From Melitaea cinxia (Eukaryota > Arthropoda > Insecta > Lepidoptera > Nymphalidae), in assembly GCF_905220565.1 (NCBI RefSeq), contig NC_059406.1, positions 12,348,001 to 12,412,000 of the forward strand: 64,000 nt of DNA, given 5' to 3'. The notes below the pieces were generated by a model. That model searched no databases. It had not been told where the DNA came from and saw only the letters and a list, made by a program, of their open reading frames with translations. Position 1 is the first letter of the stretch. Each line of letters starts with the position of its first letter. Of the stretch, positions 46,801-58,800 are shown in pieces. The position numbers were made by a program, and so were the translations under genes.

Positions 46801-49800
46801 AAGTTATCATTACATACATTTCAGCGACTTTTATATGTATAGATAAACGAGATGCATACGTTTTTATGTATTACTTAAACATTACATATATTATATATAC
46901 TTACTCTTTTCATATCATCATCATCAATTATCCCATAAGAGTACTAATTATCTTCCATAGAAAGCGGCGACGTCTCATCAGAATGCGACCCCCTCATCAC
47001 CCAGCGCTCATCCGAAGCTTACCTGAGCACCAATGCAGTAACTAAGCACTACAAAGCTTACTCTGAATCTGAGCACTACCGCTGGCAAGCTCCTGAGCTT
47101 TTTGAGCCCGATGAAGAGGGCTTAGTTTACCCATGCTCAAAGAGTGATGTGTACTCGCTATGTGTTATTCTTTGGGAGTGTTGTAATGGTGAGCGAATTT
47201 TATTTTTATTAACGGACTATAGTAAATAAGTACAGGTTTCGCACTTGACGGCCTCCAATTTGATTACGTACTGTGTCGGGATGGTTATGGAAAAGAAAAA
47301 AAAAAAAACAATGTCATGGGATGGATCGAACCCGTGAACGTTTATGCTTCGCCTAACCATGCGTTACTTGTCCAAAAGCTCTAAAGTTGTATATTGGTAT
47401 AATTCATAAAAAATAAAAAATAAAAAAAAATTGTGAATATCAGTTAATCAGTAACTATTGTAATCTAAAAAAATATCACATTATATAAAACAGTAATTTT
47501 TTAATATATTATACCAAGTCTGTTTACACTATAGATAGTAGAACTACTTACTAATTTTATTAAAAAATATTTCCAAAATATTACAGATAAAATGTTTAAA
47601 AATATCAAGAACAAGATGTATATGTAAATATTAACACAAACGGCTCTAATATTTGATAGTAGTACTATTTTCTCACGGGCAAAAGTTGGAAGTTTTCTTT
47701 ATTGTAATAATAACCGTAATAGTAAATTTTAATTGTAACTCGAATTTTAATGTTTCTCTATTGTTATGTACATGTGCTTTACGATCCCTAATCTTTCTAT
47801 TTTTATAAATACGAAAGTTTGGACGAATACATATTTGTTACTCAATCAACTTAAAATAATTGAACATATTTGGGTGAAACTTGATACGGAGATAGGTTAT
47901 AATCTGGAATAGTACAAGGTTACTTTTTGCCCTGGAAAATGAGATGATTTTTATAGAATACATTTACACGCGAGCGACGTTTCGAAGTACAGGTAGTTCC
48001 GACTATGAATTGACTGCTCTGTTTGGCTCAATTTGCAGTGACATTGCTTTGCGTTCCAGGGGTTGTGGGTTCGATTACCCCACTGAGTCTGGGTGTAATA
48101 TGTACTTATGGTTATATAATTATGTATTGATTATTTGTATCAAAAAAAAAGAATGCTTTAGATCACACGGCTGAAGTAAAACTTCTATAGCTCTTACAGT
48201 AGTTTAGGGCGGGGCTAGTTGAGCATAGGGGCAAGTTGGGCAATCGAAATATCTCGCAAACTGTTCACCGTACTATATAGACGTACTATATATCGTATGG
48301 CTGAAAGAACGAGTCGCGGGTAGGGTAGCAGGAATTTCCTGCTCAAAATATGGAGCAGCCCGACTGGGGTAGTACCTCGACCTTACAGAAGATCACAGCA
48401 AAATAATACTGTTTTCAAGCAGTATTGTGTTCCTGTTGGTGAGTAAGGCGACCAGAGCTGGGGGGATTGGGGGTTGGGTCGGCAACGCGCTTGCGATGCT
48501 TCCGGTGTTGCAGGCGTCTTCCTTTCGTTTGCGTCTATTGCAACAGCGACGACGACTATTAAGTTGCTAAGATCTTATTAATATTTTCTTTTAACATATT
48601 CAAGTCTGATTTTAAATAGAAACAATGAAATTAATCCAGTCTTAAGGCACTTCGATGTTTTGTTTATTCTATTTTCAGTTAAACATTTAAAGAAAATTAC
48701 TTTAAGTTTTGTTTTTCTGTCACGAAAAGACTATAAATAAAGAGCTAAGTGTCAAACAAATCTTTTACTTCATCGCTAGTCAACATCGCACCCATGGTTT
48801 GGCTAGACATTCTTAGTACTCAACTTGCCCCATACCCTTGCTCAACTTACCTCGCCTATGGGGCACTGAGCGTACTTGGCTTTTTGCGTTCAAACAGCTG
48901 TAGCTCTTAAATTCGACTTATAATAAAAAATACTATGAACACTTTTGCTAAGGGATAAAGTACTAATACATCAGGCCGCATAACTCCTCATTGAGAAACA
49001 TATTTTTTGGGTTTTACAAACAGTCCTCCCGCGAGTAACCAATGCGATAAATTATATGAAACGTCTGCTCTAATAGTAGTTTATGCAACTGTCATATAAT
49101 GAAGGGTATTAAAACACGAGTGTGAGTTTATGAAACGAGCGCAGCGAGTTTCATAATAGTAACGAGTGTTTTAATACCCGTGTTATATGCAGTTGCATAC
49201 ACTACTTTATCTTCACTAATGCAATTAATCAAACAACAAGAGTAAAAGCTGACAATAGTTTATTTATAATAATTGTTCAAATTTTGGATGGTACAATTCT
49301 GAAAGTTAATGTTAATTTTCATATAATTTTCTAGATTTTTCTGGCAAAAGATTGTGAGTTAATTTTGTTGCCAATTCTAGAATATCCGGAGGCGTACAAA
49401 TATCATCGTCGCTATCCATTTTTAACTTTTAATTTATTAAATTAAATTCACGCGTACGTGTATTGTCACAGTGATTTTGCCGCCATTAAAATCTAACCAA
49501 TGAGAGCGCAGCTGCGCGCATGCGCGCGATGTATAATGAGATTTTACGATATCGATGTGGATATTATACCATCATGTGAAATTGCTTAAATTGAGTGTTT
49601 TGTTGTCTGTGCTATAACAGTAGTAATTATAAGTCAAGTATTGGAAACATAAGTAGAATGTTACAACATTAGTGTAGATAAAAAACATAAACCGCGATAA
49701 AATCCGAAAAAAGTTGTTTCATTATACTGAGTGAAATTTGTGTAAACATTAGAAAACAATAACTCTTTGAGACTTATCATTAAGGAAACTATATCAGCTT

Positions 49801-52800
49801 AAGTGAGAAATTTTTCAACTAGCCCTGCCCTACCAAACGTAACTCTCTTTCTATCTTTACTAACTTATATCTCCCTCTCAACTTCCGTTCGCCTCTCGTT
49901 ACGCATTCACCAGCTTACTCCCTAAGTCAAGTAAAGAAGTTTTACTTAAAAAAAAACCGTATCCATTTCAGCCGGCTGTTTCCTAAAAGATCCTGGTCCT
50001 AAAGATAGCCATTAAGTTGCTTAAGAAAACTTGCCTTAGAAACTGAATACCTGGTTGTATGGACGAAATGAAAGTCCGGTGACATAGAATTTGTGTGTTC
50101 TAAAAAGTAATAATTATATTGTATACTAATAATGTCAATTATAGTTTTAATACGGTTATGGTCATATATTTATACATCCTATAAAAGAGAGGAAATAATG
50201 TAACACTAAAAAAACCTAATTGACGTTTTAATGTACGTATATGCTATACACATTTTTATTAGACTTAGCTGTCCATTGCGGTTTCAATCATCGACTTAAA
50301 TAATTGTGTTTGCTCGCAAACGAAAAAAAAACCGACTTCAATTACATCGAAGAGTAATATAACGTAGATCGACGAAAAAATAGTAATACTTTGTTCGTAT
50401 TCCATATAACGCGACATTATAAAATTGTAGAATTATATAATGTTCTACTGTTATTTCTAACATTTTGTTAGCGATTGTAGGCAGAAATTTCATAAAAGGC
50501 CCGTCGTCGATTCGCGCGAAGCGCTGACATCGCTTATTACGGCGGGTTCTTTAGTTGAAGCGGATTTATACTGAATTACGGTTCATGTCTTTTTTATTAA
50601 AAATATGTACTGTTCATGTTTTCACACAGCTCCGATGCACGACTGGAGTTTACCCCTTCAGATCAACCAAGATCAACTGTCTAAATAGGCACAAAAAGGC
50701 TTACTAGTCTAAGAAATATATTATTACTATATCAAATTGTAAATAAATGAATGCAATAACGCCATCTATCGGAACCTAATTGCGTTATTAGAAAACGTCT
50801 TAACGCCATCTCTAACAAGGTCATTCGTTCAGTAGATTTTACTGTTCAATTTTTTCATTCCGGGGCCTTAAATGAAAATCGATTCTTAAGGAGAAAACTC
50901 CAAAAACAGTCAAGTAAATACGCCATATCAGATATAGCTCAAAAAGTTCGAGTCAAATCTCAATTATATTTAAATGGGACCACATGAAAAGCACCACCTA
51001 TCGATTAAAAAAAGAATCATCGATATCGGTTCACCCAGTAAAATAGTAATGAGGTTAATATAACGTTGGTCGACGTAAAATAGCCAAGTAAATACCCAGT
51101 ATTAGCGATAACTCAAAAATTAAAAGCTCAAATATATTTATAACGAATAAACTGCTACTCTCTACTCTAGTGGAATATTGTAATTTGATCGATAGTGAAC
51201 GAAGTAGTTTCATTAAATTTTGATAGATGGCGTTGTGGCAAAGTATTGAACATGACCACAGTCGTCTTAACATCGTCATGTAAATACGTGTCATCAAAGA
51301 TTACTCAAAAATTTCTCATTATATCTCAATCATATTTAAAACGGACGACATGACAAGTATTAGCTTTTGATTTATACAAAAAAGATCAAAATCAGTGCAC
51401 CCAGTAAAAAGATATAACGTATAATACAACGTAGGGTGACGAAAAAACCGTCAAGTAAATACGCAATATTAGATATAACTCACAAATTACGAATCAAATC
51501 TCAATTAAATTTGAATGGGACCACGTGACGAATAGTAGCTTTTAATTTATATAAGAAACGTCAAATTCGGTGCACCCAGTAAAAAGTTATGAGGTATAAA
51601 TACAACGTAAGGTGACGAAAATAATGTCAAGTAAATACGCGTTATCAAAGATTAATCAAAAAGTAGTTATCAGATCTCGATAAAATTTATATGTGACCAC
51701 ATGATAAACATCAGCTTTCGATTAAAGTAAAAATTATCAAAATCGATACACCCAGTAAAAAGTTATTACGGATTTTCAAGAGTTTCCCTCGATTTCTCTG
51801 GGATTCCACCATCAGATCCTGGTTTCCTTATCATGGTACCAAACTAGGGATATCCCCTTTCCAACAAAAAAAGAATTATCAAAATCGGTACACCCAGTAG
51901 AAAGTTATGTGGTATAATACAACGTAGGTCGACGAAAAAAGCGTCAAGTAAAAACGCATTATCAGATATAATTCGAAAAGTAGTTGTTAGATCTCAAATA
52001 AATTTAAATGGGACCAATCGGCACACACCACCTTTCGATTAAAACAAAATTTGTCGAAATCGGTCTACCTGGTCAAAAGTTCTGATGTAACATACATAAA
52101 AAAAAAAAAAAAAAAAAAAATACAGTCGAATTGAGAACCTCCTCCTTTTTTGGAAGTCGGTTAAAAACGGGTGAGATATTCGGTTGTTTTTCTTTGTGTT
52201 ATCTCATAACTTTTTAATGGCTGTACTGTTTTGATGGTTCTTGTTTTAATCGAAAGCTGGTTGATACTTGTCACACGGTACTTTTAAATTTTATTGAGAA
52301 TTGCTGAGTAGTGTATGTCTAATAATAATGCGAATTTCATAAATTATTTTTTAACGACCTACCCTATATTGTATATATTTCTTGTCGATGTAAATTGAAA
52401 TAGTTTATTTTTCGTTTGCGATTAAACAAAAGTTTTTTTTTAAATATCCTTAAATTACTCAAGTTTTAGGAGAAATTAGAGTTGAAGAGTTACTATATTT
52501 TGTTAGTACTACTACTACTTGCTCAGAATATTGAAATAATTTACCAGACTCAGAAAAAACTGTTTTTTTTTTTAATTTTCTCTAATTTTGTTAATACGTC
52601 CATGTTTCGTTAATAGCATGGGCATATTAACCCTAGGGGGAAAAAAATTTTTTTTTCATTAACTACAATGGCTTCGCGCAGCCGCCATGTTTGATTTTTT
52701 TTAATGTCACCTATCTAAGAACACTTGGGCAGCTAAGACGAACCTAACGATACCTCAATTATGTAAATCCGTTCTCTGGTTCTGGAAATATGAGGTAGTA

Positions 52801-55800
52801 AAGAATATTACATACAAACATACATACATACATACAAGATACGCGCGAAAAACATAACCCTTCCTTGGCAGTCGGGTAAAAAGGGACATGGTCCGAGGGG
52901 GCATTCCGCGAGGGGCGGCGAAAGCCGAGTATACGTACTTGGGATACGAAAAATTAATCGATTTTTTTAAATTACAACAAGGGTTTTTTTTTATATAACT
53001 AGGGTGGCAAACAAACGTATGGCTCACCTGATGGTAAGCGATTACCGTAGCTTATAGACTTCTGTAACAACAGAATCGCAATTGCGTTGCCGAACCTATC
53101 CCTAACTCCCTCCAGGAGCTCTGGTCACCTTACTCACCAACAGGAACACAACGCTGCTTGAAAATAGTATTATTTGGCTGTGATCTTTTGTAAACTCGGG
53201 GTAATATCCCAGTCGGACTGCTCCATATTTTGAGCAGAAAATTTCCTGCTGTGCCCTATATCAGTTAAAAATTAAAATTTTTAAATGAAATAAAAGTTCA
53301 GCCGATATATAGTATCCCGATCATTTTTCTTGTCTCGATTATTTTATGGGATTATGGAATGGGCGGCCTAAAACAAGGCCTGCAGTAAAATTTTACCAAA
53401 AATAATCGATTATTTATAAACACATACGCTGCTTTTACCTTATTTCCTTAATTTATGAGGTTGCAAATTAGAATGGCCCGGGGCGCTGAATCTTAAAATC
53501 CGCCAGTAGTAAATACGTTTACTAGTTATCAAGAGCCGCGTTGGCGCAACGGTTACAGCCATAAATTGTATCTGTTGCGTTGGCGGTTGCGGGTTCGATC
53601 CCCGCACATGACAAACATTTGTAGCCATACAGGTGTTTACCGTGGTCTGGGTGTTTGTGCAGTCTTAGTGGGTCTCCCCACCGTGCCTCGGAGAGCACGT
53701 TAAGCCGTCGGTCCCGGTTGTTATCATGTACACCTGATAGCGATCGTTACTCATAGTAGGGAATATATCCGCCAACCCGCATTGGAGCAGCGTGGTGGAT
53801 TAAGCTCTGATCCTTCTCCTACATGGGGAAAGGGGCCTATGCCCAATAGTGGGATATTACAGGCTGAAGCGAAGTTATCAATAGTGTGTATTTGTATTAT
53901 AATTAGAATTGGTCTCATCCCGCCCGCAGCGTCCCTCCCGTGGAAGTCGCTGTCGTACTCGCAAGTGCGGCAGCGCCACCGCGCGGGCGGCGGGCTGCCG
54001 CCGGCGGACGGCTCGCTGGCGGGCTGCGTGCTGGCGGCCGCGCGCGCCGGCCTGGCGCCGCGCCCCGCGCGCGCCGCGCTGCCCGCGCTCCGGGCCGCGC
54101 TGCTGCACGCAAGGGTGAGCTTGCACTGCTTCCATTCCGAGAACTACAACTATGGGTTGTCTGGAAGAAATGGCTATTTAGCCATAAGTCCGCCCGTTGT
54201 ACTTCACTGTCTGTAACTATCTTTATGCTTTGTTTGTAATATATTTGTGGTGTACAATAAAGTATAAAATATATAAATAACTTCCGTACCGAAATGCGAG
54301 CTCACTAGGCCCTCAATTCGGACGTCCATTCTGAACTTTGACGACGAGATTTTCATAACTCTGAGTCTCTACACCGAGATTCATCGGTAACGATACAGAC
54401 AAAAGCGATTCATATTCCAAAAAAAAAACACTAGATCTATGGCGACTTACGGATGTGTGGCCCGAGCGACCAAAAGGTGAACACCGTTGGCCTACTTATT
54501 ATTATCGTAGTAATTCCAAATGAAAACGAAATTTTGTTTTACTACTTTTCGATGAATACCGGAATAATTAAAAGATAAGAAAAGCATTTTGATTATATTA
54601 TTTTCAACAACTAATTATATTTGTCAATGATTCTATTTGTTTGAACCGTTTGATTTAATCATCCTAGTTTTATCTAGTTGATTAATAAGATTTATGTAAG
54701 TGATGTATGAAATCGTTGCTTTTATTAAATTAAGGACAATACATAGCTTTACATTATGTATTTATAAATGTATAGCGCTATAGCTTTGATTTGCTTGATT
54801 TTTTACTTTGACGATTATTTAGGTTTTGAAATGTACGTACTACATACACACACACACACAACCTTGTTTACTTCAACCTATCGCAGTCCACTGCTGGACA
54901 TAGGCCTCCACAAGTTCGCGCCAAATATGGCGTGAACTCATGTGTTTTGCCCATAGTCACCACGCTATATGTATATGTATGTATATTTACACCTCCATGC
55001 TGTCTAATTCTTTTATCATGTCCTTTTTATGCTAGAGGTTGTCTGGAAGAGATCGCTCTTTTAGCGATAAGACCGCCTTTTGTACAAGTCTATATTTTCT
55101 TTTTCGGTGTAAAATTTTTTCTCTGATAGTGTACTTATAAAGAGTATTTGTTTTTGTATAGTCACCACGCTGGGCAGGCGGGTTGGTGATCGCAGGCTGG
55201 CTTTGTCGCACCAAAGACGCTGCTGCCCGTCTTCGGTCTGTGTATTTCATAGCCAGCAGTTGAATGGTAATCCCGCCATCGGTCGGCTTTTTAAGTTCCA
55301 AGGTGGTAGTGGAACTGTGTTATTCCTTAGTCGCTTCTTACGATACCTACGGGAAGAGAGGAGGTGGCTATATTCTTTACTGCCGTAGCCACACAACAGA
55401 GTAAGTAACAGGGTTTTTGGGATGGCATAATTATTACATCCGCGGATGCCGATGTGGATGCGGATTATGGGGGGGGGGGGCTCACATCAACGGATATCAG
55501 TGTTCTTCAAAATATTTTAATTTTATGCTGATAAATTAGTGAAAACTTTTTAATATTAATGTTTTCTTTAAAATTATATTGAGATTAAAATAGTTTGTTT
55601 TTCTTCTATTAGCATTTTAAGTACAGAGTTCTAGAGTTAATATAAAATCTTGTTATTTATTTTTAACAAATAGTAATGTTGCAGCCTTTTTAGCCTCCTA
55701 CCTATTTATTTTCGAACGCTCGGTTCGCGATTTACGTTGTTTTCACTGAACACATTGAGCAGATTTTTTTTACAACGGAGGAGGAGAGGAATTAAGTAGT

Positions 55801-58800
55801 TTCGACAGAAATTGCATCTTATGAAAACAATACATAAAATGCAAAAAGCCAACGTCACGCGGTGTTCCCAGGCGGTCACCCATCCAAGTACTGACCGCGC
55901 CCGACGTTGCTTAACTTCGGTGATCGGACGAGAACCGGTGTATTCAACGTGGTATGGACGTCGGCGATTAGAAACTGGAAAATAACGTACCTAACGAACT
56001 AAATAAAATAATTTTTAAAGGTCATAACCAAATTAAAATGGTTTGATCAAAATTATTACACATGTCTCTTCAAAGTATTGAAACCAATTTACTATACGTT
56101 TCAAATCAAGTTTAGTATAATATCTCTCTTTAGCCTATCGCAGTCCACTGCTGGACATAGGCCTCCCGAAATTCGCACCAAACATCCCGGTTCTCCGCAG
56201 CCCTCATCCAACCCCCTGAAGTAATCTTTATTAATTCGTTGGTACGAGCTGGAGAACGCCCCGTGCTGCGTTTAATCTTAATTTTCGGTTAATTTTAGCA
56301 CTAATAATCCGCACGTAAAAACCAAACAAGACGTAGTAGTTTTTATATTATTTATTATCGTCACTTATAATTTATCTAATATTTAAATATTGTATTGTAT
56401 TCATATAATTAATTTCACACGACTGAACTAAAACTTACGAAACGTAACCCTCTTTCTAACTTCATTAACATATATATCCTCTCAACTTCCGTTGGCGTCG
56501 CTCGATCACACTTTTCGTAACGCTCTCGTCACGCATTCACCAACTTACTCCCAAAGTCAAGCGCGCATATAGAAGTTTACTTTAAAAAATAAATTGCTAT
56601 TCATACACAATGCGCAAAATAATCTTCATTTTTGTAGTTCCAAGTTCCGTGACCGATAGCTATTAATAAACATTTCAGGTTATCAATTTATCAAAGTATA
56701 TATTGTTTAACAAATCGAATAAACGGATCGATATAATGATTGACATATTTAAAAGAATAGTCGCCAACGTCCATACCACGTTGAATACACCGGTTCTCGT
56801 CCGATCACCGAAGTTAAGCAACGTCGGGCGCGGTCAGTACTTGGATGGGTGACCGCCTGGGAACACCGCGTGACGTTGGCTTTTTGCTATTTTATATTTT
56901 TATAATGAAAAAAATGTGAATCTGGTTATAAATTTACTATTTCACTTATAGGCAATACATTTTTTTTTCATAAGTACTATAAACGAATACGTTTTATTAG
57001 GTCTTTCTACAACTTGAAAGACATATAAACATTTATTTAAATAAGAAAACTAAAAATTGTTCAAAATATGAAAATGTGTGGTAGCGAATAACTTTTGATT
57101 GCTATTAAATTTTTTTAAGATAACTGTTTGTCAAATATGTACTAAAAAGAATTAATAAATAAATATGCTTAAACATACATACACGAACGCCTACTTCAGG
57201 TATAGATATACCTGAAGTAGGCGAGTTAATGTGTTTTAGGTAAAAGCTCACTATTATATATTCATTTTTTTTTTATAAATTTATCTATATTAATAAAACG
57301 TATTATACTAATTTATATAATTATAGTATACCCGAACTTGAGAAAGGGACTCCAACCCCACAGACTTACTAACGACTAGACTATGCTAACGGGCTAGTCA
57401 AATTAAGATGATTTCGTTATACATATTAATTGTAAGTATGAAATAAACAAATTTAAAACCTTTATTATTTAATTTTCAGCGTAACTTGGATGAAATGGAA
57501 TACGTAGTAATTCCCGTTCGATCAAAGAATAAATCTGGCTCTAGTACTCAACCTTGGGATTCCACATCCCCCGACTCCGAATGCCCCAGTCCCAAGAACA
57601 TCGAACACAAGGCAGTAGTGCACACGCATACTTCAAACGAAACGTCTAAGAACTCCAGCCCCTTGTACGAAACCATACGACAGACACTACCCACACGTTA
57701 CACTACAGAGAAGTGTTTCATATCGTCCGATGAAGAAAACCCGACGATTAAATTTGACCATTTACAAGATGAGTGCTCGAGTGCCTGTTCGACTCCCTTA
57801 GCAAAACTTCGAACAAGAATCAAAGACGCTGTCACACCAAGCTTACATAGAAGCGATTCCACTGAATATTGCAGTATACTAAGTCCGGATACAAGATTAA
57901 ACAATTTTGGTCTTACTGACGATAGTGTTAAGGACCAAAGTTGCGAGCGACCGACCGCTAAACTCAGCAGGAGCTTCACACCGAAGTCTTATAAACCCTT
58001 GCAAATTAAAGTACCGGAATGCAATTTGGACTCTATTAAGACGTTGCTTAAAGAGCAGAATGGAAGCGAGCGGTCGTCTTATAATTTTAATATAAAGAAC
58101 TACAGTTTGCCGACGACGCCGATAGCGAGGAGTAATAAGTTGAGGAAGAATGCATGGTTGTCGGGAGAGTTGAATGAAAATAATTGTAAGGCGGAGGAAA
58201 CGACGAAGGGATCTTTAAATATGCCCAATACTGATGGTATGTAATTTTTTTAAATTAATTTAATGACAGTATATCTTTTTTATTAAAGCAGAGTCTCAGA
58301 ACTCTCAAGTAAATAGAATTATTAATAATACATGCTTATATTACTTTTATGTATTATACTTTGAGGTTTATATATTAGTAATTCAAACATTTTAAAACTA
58401 TAGTAAAAAATGTACCTATCAACGACCCCCAGTAAGATGTGAATTCTGTGTCAGAATTACGGAAACAATTCTTTCATTAACTGGTTCCGGAACAAATTGT
58501 CATCATAGTTGTCAAGCATTATTTTAAGAAAATAAAAATCTTTATTTTCGTTTTCTTTTTTTTTTTGCACTCAGGTCTTTAAATGTTTTTTATTTATATT
58601 ATGATAAAAAATTAAAATTTAAAAATAACAGTTAGTTTATAATTATTGTTACATACATTTTTATTTTGTCGTCGTAAATAAATACAAATAAGAGTAAATA
58701 GATGAGGTAATTCAATTTGGAAATTGCCAACGTCCATACCACGTTGAATACACCGGTTCTCGTCCGATCACCGAAGTTAAGCAACGTCGGGCGCGGTCAG

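Larger units (their letters stand above)
48205..49830. mobile_element. candidate TA-flanked inverted-repeat element
   Basis: TAGGGCGGGGCTAGTTGA at the left and the complement TAGGGCAGGGCTAGTTGA at the right are inverted and start with TA on both sides, which would suit a Tc1/mariner-like MITE. It contains other repeats, so one unit is not certain. Confidence 0.4.

Noticed and set aside
53878..54239. overlapping long frames on both strands
   Set aside because: High GC of exon 7 removes stops in all frames; only the frame continuing from exon 6 in phase has kinase-like sequence.
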